Part shown: piece by piece, positions 19,366 through 27,904 of the stretch
Position numbering within the stretch: position 1 is the first letter of the stretch
Layout of the letters: each line of letters opens with the position of its first letter
Assembly (NCBI GenBank): GCA_029259055.1
Contig: JAPDJP010000015.1
Coordinates: forward strand, 1-64,000
DNA length: 64,000 nt
Direction: 5' to 3'
DNA from: Thermoplasmatota archaeon
GTDB taxonomy: Archaea; Thermoplasmatota; E2; UBA202; JdFR-43
The notes under the pieces: model-generated
What the model saw: only the letters and a program-made list of their open reading frames with translations
Database searches by the model: none
What the model was told of the DNA's origin: nothing
Made by a program: the position numbers and the translations under genes

Positions 19366-20190
19366 ATGCCAGCTCAGTGGAAATTAAAAGAAGTGGAGGA
19401 ATTAAAAAAACTCATTGCTTCTTATCCTGTAATAGGGATAGTTGGAATAAGAGGAATACCAGCTGCTCAAATGCAAGAAATGAGAGCAAAATTGAGAGGA
19501 AAAGCGGTGCTAAGAGTTTCTAAGAATTCATTAATAGAAAGAGCTTTAGAAAATGGCACTTCAAAATTAAAAGAATACATTGAGGGAGAAGTAGGAATAA
19601 TAGCAACAAAAACAAATCCTTTTAAGCTTTATAAAGAATTAGAGAAACTTCGCACAAAAGCCCCAGCTAAAGGAGGAGAAATTGCACCAGAAGATATAGT
19701 TGTTAAGAAAGGAGCAACTCCTTTTAAACCTGGTCCAATTGTTGGAGAGTTGCAAAAAGCTGGTATACCAGCTGCTATCAGAGAGGGAAAAGTAGTTATT
19801 GAAAAAGATGTTACGATAGTTAAAAAAGGAGAGAAAATACCACCTGATGTTGCAAAAATATTAAGCAGACTTGATATAAAACCAATTGAAATTGGATTAA
19901 AAGTTCATGCACTTTTTGAAGATGGCATTGTTTATACTCCTGATGTTCTTGCTGTTAATGTTGAAAAAATAAAGGAAGATATAAAGAATGCTTTCAGCAG
20001 AGCATTTACGCTTGCTGTAGAAATTGCATATCCAACTAAAGAAACAATAGAAATGATTTTGCAGAAAGCACATAGAAATGCTTATATGTTAGCAGTAGAA
20101 TGTAATATATACACAAAAGAAACAATAGAAGAATTTATAAGGAAAGCCTATTTACAGGCTAAAGCATTGGAGGAAAAATTGGGAAAGTAA
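19366..20190 (+). CDS. rplP0: Ribosomal protein L10 (P0), short form
   Basis: This is the base of the P-stalk; it binds rRNA and P1 dimers and recruits translation factors. It has 274 residues. The N-terminal rRNA-binding domain (I-V-G-I-R-G-I-P-A-x-Q-x-Q-x-M-R) and helical P1-binding C-terminus are present. The protein ends at ...A-L-E-E-K-L-G-K and lacks the usual acidic tail with the G-L-G-A-L-F-G terminus, which is present on P1 next door. Most archaeal P0 proteins are longer and carry that tail. AGGTGA upstream sets the start, right after the L1 stop. Confidence 0.93.
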   Translation: MPAQWKLKEVEELKKLIASYPVIGIVGIRGIPAAQMQEMRAKLRGKAVLRVSKNSLIERALENGTSKLKEYIEGEVGIIATKTNPFKLYKELEKLRTKAPAKGGEIAPEDIVVKKGATPFKPGPIVGELQKAGIPAAIREGKVVIEKDVTIVKKGEKIPPDVAKILSRLDIKPIEIGLKVHALFEDGIVYTPDVLAVNVEKIKEDIKNAFSRAFTLAVEIAYPTKETIEMILQKAHRNAYMLAVECNIYTKETIEEFIRKAYLQAKALEEKLGK

Positions 20191-20208
20191 TAATAGGAGG
20201 GTGAAAAA

Positions 20209-20529
20209 ATGGAATATGTGTATGGAGCCATGTTATTGCATGCAGCAGGCAAGGAAATTAACGAAGAAAATTTAAAGAAAGTATTGGAAGCTGCAGGAAT
20301 AGAAGTAGATGAAGCAAAAATAAAAGCATTAACAAGCTCCTTGGAAGAAATAAACATTGATGAAGTGATTTCAAAAGCAACCGCAATGCCTGTAGCGGTA
20401 GCGCCAGCAGCGGAAGCAAAGGCAGAAGAAAAGAAGGAAGAAAAGAAAGAAGAGAAGAAAGAGAAAGAAGAAAAAGAAGAAGTGAGCGAGGAAGAAATAG
20501 CAGCGGGACTCGGAGCCCTATTCGGCTAA
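20209..20529 (+). CDS. rpl12: Ribosomal protein P1 (L12 equivalent)
   Basis: This acidic stalk protein has 106 residues. It has an N-terminal dimerisation domain ([11 protein letters not shown]), an alanine-rich hinge, a long Lys/Glu tract and the conserved C-terminus G-L-G-A-L-F-G that contacts elongation factors. A strong site (GGAGGGTG) precedes ATG 20209. It is the last gene of the L1-L10-P1 operon and its stop lies 3 bp from the convergent scpB stop. Confidence 0.97.
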   Translation: MEYVYGAMLLHAAGKEINEENLKKVLEAAGIEVDEAKIKALTSSLEEINIDEVISKATAMPVAVAPAAEAKAEEKKEEKKEEKKEKEEKEEVSEEEIAAGLGALFG

Positions 20530-20532
20530 GCC

Positions 20533-21021
20533 TCATCCCTTTATCTTTTTATACAAAATTTCTCTTATTTTTTCTCTATTTTTATCTTCAAAACCAAAAT
20601 ATTCATAAAAATAATTTGTTAGTTCTATCAGTTTTGTTCTACCTTCTCTTTTCACTTTCAAAAATCCTTTTTTTCTTAATTCCTTAATGTGATTATATAC
20701 TTGGCTACCAATCATTTGTTTTAAATCAGATTGTTTTATTGGCTGATGGTAAGCTATTATAGCAAGTGTTCTTAATAAAGATTTAGAAATTTCCATTGGT
20801 GCGAATTTTTTAACATATTCAACGTATTCATTTCTTATTTGCATAACATATTTTCCATTTACTTCGACAATTTCAATTGCCGAATTTTCATAATCCTTCA
20901 TTAATTCCTTAATAGCTTTTTCAATATCTTCATCCTTAACTTTTAAATCTTTTTTAATTTCTTCCTTGCTCACGGGCTTGCCAGCTGTGAATAATATTGC
21001 TTCAATAATTTTCTTAATCAT
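20533..21021 (-). CDS. scpB: Segregation and condensation protein B
   Basis: The protein has 162 residues with two winged-helix-like domains, beginning I-I-E-A-I-L-F-T-A-G-K-P-V-S-K-E-E and containing L-A-I-I-A-Y-H-Q-P-I-K-Q-S-D, the ScpB signature. It acts as a dimer that regulates the SMC-ScpA ring during chromosome compaction. It overlaps the end of scpA by 8 bp and is the third gene of an smc-scpA-scpB operon. Confidence 0.93.
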   Translation of the reverse strand: MIKKIIEAILFTAGKPVSKEEIKKDLKVKDEDIEKAIKELMKDYENSAIEIVEVNGKYVMQIRNEYVEYVKKFAPMEISKSLLRTLAIIAYHQPIKQSDLKQMIGSQVYNHIKELRKKGFLKVKREGRTKLIELTNYFYEYFGFEDKNREKIREILYKKIKG

Positions 21022-21787
21022 GGTTCAACTTAACATATATTTCTCCAAAAGGAAAATTATCCTGCCATATAGCAATTTTACCTTCTTTTGCAAGGAAAAG
21101 CAATGGAAGTAATATAGATAGCATTTCATCCTTACCATTATATAGTTTTTTAAGAGGAATTGCCTCACCATTTAATTTACTCAGTTTTTCCATTACTCTC
21201 TTTATATCATTTTCAATATCTTCCTTATGGGTATGTTCAACAATATTTCCTGTCCAACTTGCTTTAACTTTCTTTTTCTTTTTGAGTTTTTCCTTAGCTT
21301 CTTCAAAAGCATTAATTAATTCAACCAAAGTTATTTTTCTGGAGGGCATCCTTCTTATTTTCTTTTCAAATGGTAATTCATTGCCCATAACTTTTATTGT
21401 ATAATCAAAAGCTTCATCCTCTCCATACCATTCTGGAATTTCTATCTCTTCCATTTCTTCTTTTCTTTCCATATTTCTTAATATTTCCTCGCTTTGTAAT
21501 CTTAAAATTTTCCATGCCATAAATAATATTTTACCAGCAACAAATAAGTTAATATCTTCCTTTATTTTTTCAAAATAAAGTTTTGAAAATTTAATTAAAT
21601 CTATCTGACAAGGATCTATTTCCCTTTCTATAACCAATTCAAAAATTGCTGCAATAGCTCTATCAAATGGATTTTTTATGTAAACTTTATTTTGTATTAT
21701 ATCGATATATTTTTGTATATTTTCCTCTCTATAAAGCAAATCTTTGCTTTTTATTATATAGCTTATTATTTCTTCCTTCATTTTCAT
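21014..21787 (-). CDS. scpA: Segregation and condensation protein A (kleisin)
   Basis: The protein has 257 residues. The N-terminal part fits the SMC-neck binding segment (N-P-F-D-R-A-I-A-A-I-F-E-L-V). The C-terminal winged helix (L-S-I-L-L-P-L-L-F-L-A-K-E-G-K-I) binds the SMC head. It bridges the SMC dimer. The middle is Lys-rich (K-L-K-K-K-K-K-V-K-A). The start is ATG 21787, placed just after a tandem 8-nt repeat that supplies several Shine-Dalgarno-like AGGT elements. ATG 21781 (second Met) is an alternative. Confidence 0.92.
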   Translation of the reverse strand: MKMKEEIISYIIKSKDLLYREENIQKYIDIIQNKVYIKNPFDRAIAAIFELVIEREIDPCQIDLIKFSKLYFEKIKEDINLFVAGKILFMAWKILRLQSEEILRNMERKEEMEEIEIPEWYGEDEAFDYTIKVMGNELPFEKKIRRMPSRKITLVELINAFEEAKEKLKKKKKVKASWTGNIVEHTHKEDIENDIKRVMEKLSKLNGEAIPLKKLYNGKDEMLSILLPLLFLAKEGKIAIWQDNFPFGEIYVKLNHD

Positions 21788-21792
21788 TTTTT

Positions 21793-21820
21793 ACCTTTTT
21801 ACCTTTTTACCTTTTTACCT
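21793..21820 (-). repeat. Tandem 8-bp repeat in the scpA leader
   Basis: The unit accttttt occurs three times perfectly plus a partial copy in the 36-bp gap between smc and scpA. On the mRNA it reads AGGTAAAA repeated, so each unit offers an AGGT ribosome-binding core. The last lies 5 nt before ATG 21787. Slippage here could change the number of such sites. Confidence 0.85.
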
Positions 21821-21823
21821 CTT

Positions 21824-24800
21824 TCATCTTATTTTATCAACAATTTTTTCAACCTCTTGTAAATTAACATTTCCAATTAATGTTGATATACCTTTATTAA
21901 TAGTCACCCCATAAATATGATGAGCATGTTTTAAGGTAATTCTTCTTAATGAAACCACAATAAACTGAGCTTCTTTCGCCTTTTCAGAAATTACTTTTGC
22001 AACTTTTTCCGCATTCTTTTCATCCAAGAACATGTCTATTTCATCTAATACGTAAAATGGAGAAGGCTCATATGCTTGTAATGCAAAAATAAAGGCTAAT
22101 GATGCTAAACTTTTTTCTCCACCAGATAAAGCATTTAAATGCAAAGCCCTTTTTCCACTAGGTCTTACCTTAATCATTAAACCCCCTTCAAAAGGATTTT
22201 CTGGATTTTCCAAAATAAGCTCGCCCTCTCCATCCGCAAGCTCCTTATATATTTTTTTGAAATTCTCGTTTATACTTTCAAATACCCTATAAAATGTTTC
22301 TATTTTCTTCTTCTTTATTTCTTCTTCAAGCTTAATTAAATTTTTCCTTTGTTCCTTTAGCTTATTATATTCCTCTTCAAACTTCCTCTTTCTTTCATCT
22401 TGTTTTTCATATTCTTCTAAAGCTCTCATATTTACTGGTTCTATCCTCTTAATTTCTTCCTCAATTTCTTTAATTTCCCTCTTTATATCTTCTATAGGCA
22501 ATAATTCTTCTTCCTTAAATTCATGCTTTATATCCATGAGTTCAGCCAAAGAACTTTCTAATGTTGGTAACCTTGCTTTTGCTCTAGATATTAAATGAAT
22601 AGCTGTTTCAATTTTTGTTGCAATAGCATCGATTTCTTTTTCAAGTTGTGTTATTTCCTTAAACAATTCATCCCTTTCTGTTGATAAATCCTTGGTTTTT
22701 GCCAATAATTTCTTTTCTATTTCTTCATACGTTTTTAGCTGGGATAAATTCTCTTTATAATTTTCATCCTCCTTTCTAATCTCCTCCTTTATTTCCTCGA
22801 TTTTCCTTCTATTGTTCTCAATTTTCCCCTTAATTTCTTCTTCTCTTGCCACCACAATTTCATATTCTTTTTGTATTGCTTTTCTTTCCCCTTCTTTTTC
22901 TATTTCCTCTTTTCTTAATTCCTCTATTTCTTTCTTTAATTCTTCTATTTCTCTAACTATTTCTTTTTTAACAATTCTATATAGTTCTTCTTCCTTTATT
23001 TTCCTTTGTTTACTCAATTCTTCAAGCTTCTTATTTCCCATATTTATTTTCCCTTCAATTTCTTCTAAAGATTTTTCAATTTCTTCAATTTCACCCTGTT
23101 TTTTTGTTATTTCCTTATTTACTGCTTTCAATTTCTTTTCAATTTCTCTTTTTCTTATTTCGAGCTTTTCTATTTTTTCCAAATCAATAAAAGGTAGATT
23201 CTGCAATTCTTCTTCTATCTTCCCGAGAGCATCTTTCATTTCAATTAATCTTCTTGAAAGAATTTCCTGTTCATTACTCAATTTTCTTATCATTTCGTTT
23301 ATTTCTAATATTCTATTTGCATCTCTTACTCCAAAAATTGTTTTCTCGGGCAAGCTACCTCCAGTTATTGCACCAGATGCTTCAATTAACTCTCCTTCCA
23401 AAGTAACTAATCTAACACCCCCCATTAAATTTCTAGCTTTTGTTAAATTTTCAACAACTAATGTATCACCAAAGGCATACCAAAATGCAGCCCTATATCT
23501 TTTATCAAATTTAATTAAGTCTATGGCAAAGCCGATTGCGTCTCTGGCGACAAGTAAAGCTTTTCCCCTCGGCTTACCCATAACAAGCTTATTTAAAGGT
23601 AAAAAAGTTGCCCTCCCATATCCATTCTTTTTCAAATATTCAATGCACTTAGCAGCAATCTCATCATCATCAACAACAATCGCCTCAAGCCTTTTACCGC
23701 CCGCCACCTCTAACGCCTTCTGATATTTTTCATCTACCTCTCCTAATTCTGCAAGCGTTCCATGTATTCCCTTTATTATTCCTTCATCTCTAAGCCTTAA
23801 AATTTCGCGCGTTGCTGGAGAGAATAGAACAGCTTCTTCCTTAGCTCTAAGCTGGGACAACTCTCTTTGCAAAGAAATAATTTCTTTTTCTATTTCCCTT
23901 AATCTCTCAGAAATTTCTGCTTCTTCCTTCTTTTTTTCAAAAAGTTCTTTTTCAAGCTTTTCCTTCCTTTCCTTCCTTTTTTTCTCTTCCCTTGCTAATT
24001 CGTTTATTTCCCATTTGATTTCTTTTATTTCAAATTCATAGGATTTTTTATTTTCCAAAATTTCATTTATTTGGAGCAATAAATTCTCTTTTTGTTGCAT
24101 TATTCGATCTTTTTCCAAGCCAAATTTATGAATTTCTTCCAAAATTTCTTCCTGTTCTTTCTTAATTTTAGCAATTTCCCTACTCAATTCAATAGATTTT
24201 TCATCAGATTTTTCTGCCTCCTCCTTCCTTTTTATTAATTCCTTTTCTTTTGCTATCCTTATTTTCTTTAAATTTTCAAGATCTTTATCGATATTCTTGA
24301 GTTTCTTTGCATATTGTCTTTTTTCTTTTGAAATTTTATTTAATAAACTCTCCAATTCTGTTATTTCTCCTTGCTTTTCTGCAATTTCTTTCTTATAATA
24401 ATTTATTTTTTCTTTTGATTTAACAATCTCTTCTTTATAAAAATCAATTTTTTCTTTTAATTCAAAAATTTCTTCTCCTCCCAGCTCAGTTAATTTATCT
24501 TCAATCTCTTGAAACTTTATTTGTTTTTGTTTGTACAATTCTCTTAGCTCATTTATTCTTCTTTCCTGTTGTTCTTTTTCTCTTTCATAACTCTCTATTT
24601 GCTTTTGAACCTCAGCTATTTCCTTCTCTATTTCTAATTTCTTTTTAAAAGAGAGCATATCTTTTTTTCTTTCCAATTCCTCCAACAACTTCCTATATTT
24701 GATTGCTTCGTCCCTCTCTTTTTTTAGCTGTCTCAACTGCCTCTTTATTTCATCAAGAATTATTTTTATATAGTCCATATTTCTTTCCACTTCTTCTCTT

Positions 24801-25348
24801 TCCCTTTTAGCCTTTTCTATATCCTTATCAAAGTCTGCTATACCAGCAATTTCATCTATTATCTTTCTTCTTTGCACATCCCCCATCTCAACAATGGCTG
24901 TTACATCACCCTGTTGAACAATACAATTTGGAGAAATGTTAGCGGAGGATAGCAATTCAACAAATTCATTTAAAGAAGCCGATTTCCCGTTTATATAAAA
25001 ATAGCTATAATAGTTATCTGGGTTATTCGGCAGAGGCGCCATCCTTATTTTTCTCGTAAGTATTATTTCATCGCTATTTATTGGTATTTCTCTTGAAGAA
25101 TTATCAAAAATTAAGGAAACCTTGCAATAATTTGCTTCCTTAGCTCCTTTATAGATTAAATCTGTTAATTTTCCAGCCCTCATCATTTTTGGACTTCTTA
25201 CTCCAAGAATAAAGAGAATAGCATCGATAATATTTGATTTGCCGGAGCCATTTGGCCCCGTAATGACGGTAAAGCCAGGAAGAAAGGGTATCCTTATCCT
25301 GTTTCCAAATGATTTAAAGTTTTCAAGTACAATTTCTTTTAAATACAT
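21824..25348 (-). CDS. smc: Chromosome segregation ATPase SMC
   Basis: The protein has 1174 residues, the full SMC length. Walker A (GPNGSGKSN) is at 31-39. Two long coiled-coil arms rich in Glu/Lys flank a hinge of about 510-670 residues. The ABC signature L-S-G-G-E-K-S and Walker B V-L-D-E-I-D are near the C-terminus. With ScpA and ScpB immediately downstream it makes a complete condensin. The start is ATG 25348 (M-Y-L-K-E-I-V-L-E-N-F-K-S-F), a typical SMC N-terminus. It ends in T-L-I-G-N-V-N-L-Q-E-V-E-K-I. Confidence 0.97.
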   Translation of the reverse strand: MYLKEIVLENFKSFGNRIRIPFLPGFTVITGPNGSGKSNIIDAILFILGVRSPKMMRAGKLTDLIYKGAKEANYCKVSLIFDNSSREIPINSDEIILTRKIRMAPLPNNPDNYYSYFYINGKSASLNEFVELLSSANISPNCIVQQGDVTAIVEMGDVQRRKIIDEIAGIADFDKDIEKAKREREEVERNMDYIKIILDEIKRQLRQLKKERDEAIKYRKLLEELERKKDMLSFKKKLEIEKEIAEVQKQIESYEREKEQQERRINELRELYKQKQIKFQEIEDKLTELGGEEIFELKEKIDFYKEEIVKSKEKINYYKKEIAEKQGEITELESLLNKISKEKRQYAKKLKNIDKDLENLKKIRIAKEKELIKRKEEAEKSDEKSIELSREIAKIKKEQEEILEEIHKFGLEKDRIMQQKENLLLQINEILENKKSYEFEIKEIKWEINELAREEKKRKERKEKLEKELFEKKKEEAEISERLREIEKEIISLQRELSQLRAKEEAVLFSPATREILRLRDEGIIKGIHGTLAELGEVDEKYQKALEVAGGKRLEAIVVDDDEIAAKCIEYLKKNGYGRATFLPLNKLVMGKPRGKALLVARDAIGFAIDLIKFDKRYRAAFWYAFGDTLVVENLTKARNLMGGVRLVTLEGELIEASGAITGGSLPEKTIFGVRDANRILEINEMIRKLSNEQEILSRRLIEMKDALGKIEEELQNLPFIDLEKIEKLEIRKREIEKKLKAVNKEITKKQGEIEEIEKSLEEIEGKINMGNKKLEELSKQRKIKEEELYRIVKKEIVREIEELKKEIEELRKEEIEKEGERKAIQKEYEIVVAREEEIKGKIENNRRKIEEIKEEIRKEDENYKENLSQLKTYEEIEKKLLAKTKDLSTERDELFKEITQLEKEIDAIATKIETAIHLISRAKARLPTLESSLAELMDIKHEFKEEELLPIEDIKREIKEIEEEIKRIEPVNMRALEEYEKQDERKRKFEEEYNKLKEQRKNLIKLEEEIKKKKIETFYRVFESINENFKKIYKELADGEGELILENPENPFEGGLMIKVRPSGKRALHLNALSGGEKSLASLAFIFALQAYEPSPFYVLDEIDMFLDEKNAEKVAKVISEKAKEAQFIVVSLRRITLKHAHHIYGVTINKGISTLIGNVNLQEVEKIVDKIR

Positions 25349-25405
25349 CCCATCCCTTAAATTTAATGATGTTTAGTATATAAGATTAATGATTTTATTT
25401 TTGAT

Positions 25406-26983
25406 TTATTTTTGATTCTTACGTTGCCCTATCGCCAAAATACCTGAAATTATTAATAAAATAGATGAAAGTAATAAAAACAGGCTTCCCAGCCCAATTC
25501 CCCATTTTAAATGAACTTCCCCCAATTTTTCCAAATATAAAATCTTTTCCCCCATCAATGGATTTGTAGAAATAGCATTTATTATTTCCTCCGCCTCTCC
25601 TTTTATTGATAATTCCTTTATCTGATAAGTAAAGAATTTAATAAAAGAAATTGCAATAATTATTAAAATAACAGGAAGCAAAAATTTAATACCTCTCCAA
25701 ATATATTTTATTCCCGCTTTTTTACCTTTTATTCCTATCGTTCCTAATATGAAAAATAGAATAGCAGAGCCAATTATTACAGAAAATGGAATAGGTAATG
25801 CACCAATTTGAATCATTCCACTATTTTTTTCAAAAAGATTAACCTGCAATCCATTTAAGCCATCAATAGAAACAATTTTAACAAATCCAGGAGTTTGGTA
25901 ATCTCCTGTTGGTATATTTACAAAAACATTATACCAAGGATAAAAAAGAGATAATATAGCAAATATTATTCCAGAAATAGCAAGTATGTTTCCTTTATTT
26001 TCCTTTATGTTAAAGACAAAGGGTATAAACTTAAATCCTCTTTTCCTCGATTTCCCATAGATAGAAAATAAAATTATTGCCAATCCTATCGCAACCGCTA
26101 TTATATAAATTTTTGTAAAATGATACAAAAACCATTCAAAATATAAAATATTCTTATTTAAAGCGGGTAAATCAAAACCCCATTCTCCATTCCACATTCT
26201 TCCTTCTTCCCTGTAAAGAGGGCCAAAAGGACCTCTTTTTCCTCTTATGTCATCCTCTGCTCCTCCAAACTCACCCCATCTTCCTCCATAATATAACCAG
26301 CTTTCATTTTTTAAGACAACAAGTTTATACTCATTTGGATATAGAATCTTTCCGTTTTTACCAACTATATCATTTGCCAATCCTATTTTTCCTTGGTAAT
26401 ACCTAAAATAATTTGCATGACTTCCCCTTGCAACATATACTTTTATATGTTCCCCTTCTTTTTCTACAAGTTTCCAACTTGCTCTTTGCCCGCTTATATG
26501 CTGGCTATACATTACTTCTATTGGTTCCTTATTTTCGTTCAAAACAATTTGCACCATTTCCCAGTCTCCTTCATGAGTATTTAAATAACCTTTATTAAAT
26601 GCATAAAAGAACCAATATTGCACAAAATAAAGATTGTTTTTGCTGAATACATGACAATATACAGTATAATTAAGCTTGCTATTTTTATAATCCTCTATTA
26701 TTCTATCATCATATATTGTTCCCTTTACATTGTCCAAATAATAGTCTGCATCTTTATATTCACCTATTTCTTCTGGAGAAGGACTTGCTTTTATAAATAT
26801 GCTTTCATTGTCAATACTCCTATTAAGATTTGAATTTAATAAATGATATTCGATCGAAACTGGGTAAAGCTCCTCCCCTTTTTCAAAATATAAGATAGGA
26901 GCAAATCTCTCCGCTATTTCCTCAGATTTTGAAAAATTAGCGACAAAAATTAAAAGCAGAGCTAACAATATCGCCTTTTTCAT
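25406..26983 (-). CDS. Exported Vps62-like domain protein with C-terminal membrane region
   Basis: The protein has 525 residues. A signal peptide (1-20) is followed by a domain of about 270 residues with the hallmarks of the Vps62 family known from fungi, plants and bacteria: H-E-G-D-W-E at 137-142, Y-S-Q-H-I-S-G-Q at 159-166 and A-R-G-S-H-A-N-Y-F at 185-193. About five transmembrane helices follow from residue 290 to the C-terminus. The soluble domain therefore faces outside. Function in this family is poorly known. A TATA box lies about 26 nt before ATG 26983. It precedes smc by 57 bp in the same direction, so co-transcription is possible. Confidence 0.75.
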   Translation of the reverse strand: MKKAILLALLLIFVANFSKSEEIAERFAPILYFEKGEELYPVSIEYHLLNSNLNRSIDNESIFIKASPSPEEIGEYKDADYYLDNVKGTIYDDRIIEDYKNSKLNYTVYCHVFSKNNLYFVQYWFFYAFNKGYLNTHEGDWEMVQIVLNENKEPIEVMYSQHISGQRASWKLVEKEGEHIKVYVARGSHANYFRYYQGKIGLANDIVGKNGKILYPNEYKLVVLKNESWLYYGGRWGEFGGAEDDIRGKRGPFGPLYREEGRMWNGEWGFDLPALNKNILYFEWFLYHFTKIYIIAVAIGLAIILFSIYGKSRKRGFKFIPFVFNIKENKGNILAISGIIFAILSLFYPWYNVFVNIPTGDYQTPGFVKIVSIDGLNGLQVNLFEKNSGMIQIGALPIPFSVIIGSAILFFILGTIGIKGKKAGIKYIWRGIKFLLPVILIIIAISFIKFFTYQIKELSIKGEAEEIINAISTNPLMGEKILYLEKLGEVHLKWGIGLGSLFLLLSSILLIISGILAIGQRKNQK

Positions 26984-27002
26984 TACCCTTATTAAAAAAG
27001 GT

Positions 27003-27012
27003 GTATAAAAAG
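27003..27012 (-). promoter_or_regulatory. TATA-like box of the Vps62-like gene
   Basis: Minus-strand CTTTTTATAC lies about 26 nt upstream of ATG 26983, with no Shine-Dalgarno site. It is within a 93-bp divergent promoter region. Confidence 0.55.
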
Positions 27013-27049
27013 ATTGGTGAGGAATATAAAGTAAAGATAAAAAGATAAA

Positions 27050-27060
27050 TATTTTATATG
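27050..27060 (+). promoter_or_regulatory. TATA-like box of the PH-domain gene
   Basis: The element tattttatatg is centred about 22 nt before GTG 27077. A leaderless transcript is inferred, and this spacing also supports the GTG start. Confidence 0.5.
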
Positions 27061-27076
27061 CTCATAAATTAAAGAT

Positions 27077-27868
27077 GTGCTCAAAAACGAGAGTATATTG
27101 AAAGAATTAAGTCCTCATCCTATATCATTCATAAAATTTCATTTTTTATGGCTAATTCCATTTTTATGGGGATTATTTCTATTATGGTTTTATGATAAGT
27201 TGTCAATATTTGGAGCTGTTTTATGGGTAGCTGGTTTAGCAATTATTGGTATAGTAGCATCTATTTTGTTAATAAGATGGAGCATTTTCATAGTTTATAT
27301 CGCTGTGATTGGTATTGGTTTATTTTTTATATGGGAGTATAACATGGATTACAGAATTTTCATCCCCCTTTATACAATGCTTATTTTTATATTTGGAGCT
27401 CCAGTAATAGAAATTTTTAGGAGAAGTCATAAGTATATAATAACCAATTTTAGAATAATATTAAGGGGAGGAATATTAAGAAGAAAAGAAAGAAGTTTAA
27501 GATATGAAAAAATTACTGATATAAGTGGGGAACAAGGTATATTTGGAAAGATTTTTTCATTTGGAAACATTATACCGATAACTCAATCTGGTTTTGGATT
27601 GGGAAGCGACGAAGCTTTTGCTGGTGGTGGCATGCAACATAAAAGATTTTTTGGATTTTTTGGAGGAGGAAAAGAAGTTTCAACGCCAAGAGCAAGAAGC
27701 TATTACCAATTATATGGAGTATATCCATATAAGGAAATAAAAAAACTAATTGAAGAACTAATTCAAGAAAGTTTATCATATGAAAGAGAGCAAGTAGAAT
27801 TACAGAGAAAAATTGTTGATTTGCTGGAAAAGAAAAATAAAGAGGATAATCATGAAGAAAACCTATAA
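27077..27868 (+). CDS. Membrane protein with bacterial PH (YdbS/DUF304-like) domain
   Basis: The protein has 263 residues from a GTG start. Residues about 20-125 hold four transmembrane helices. They are followed by a PH-like beta domain (Y-I-I-T-N-F-R-I-I-L-R-G-G-I-L, then R-S-L-R-Y-E-K-I-T-D-I) typical of bPH2/DUF304 proteins. A glycine- and phenylalanine-rich loop (about 170-200) and a charged coiled C-terminus follow. The role of such proteins is not established; stress or membrane sensing is usually proposed. The next gene is lonB, 36 bp on, with its own TATA element overlapping the end of this gene. Confidence 0.8.
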   Translation: MLKNESILKELSPHPISFIKFHFLWLIPFLWGLFLLWFYDKLSIFGAVLWVAGLAIIGIVASILLIRWSIFIVYIAVIGIGLFFIWEYNMDYRIFIPLYTMLIFIFGAPVIEIFRRSHKYIITNFRIILRGGILRRKERSLRYEKITDISGEQGIFGKIFSFGNIIPITQSGFGLGSDEAFAGGGMQHKRFFGFFGGGKEVSTPRARSYYQLYGVYPYKEIKKLIEELIQESLSYEREQVELQRKIVDLLEKKNKEDNHEENL

Positions 27869-27873
27869 CAATG

Positions 27874-27883
27874 TTTTTATACT
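27874..27883 (+). promoter_or_regulatory. TATA-like box of lonB
   Basis: The element tttttatact is centred about 26 nt before ATG 27905. This decides that start over the in-frame ATG 27884, which overlaps the box. Confidence 0.55.
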
Positions 27884-27904
27884 ATGCTCATTGTTATAAC
27901 GAAA

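Noticed and set aside
20258-20536. Leu/Ser-rich minus-strand frame opposite ribosomal P1
   Set aside because: It arises from the Glu/Lys-rich tail of P1 read in reverse.
22812-23723. 303-codon plus-strand frame opposite smc, rich in Ser/Phe/Ile
   Set aside because: It is the mirror of the SMC coiled coil (GAA/AAA codons read backwards). No motif and no promoter were seen.
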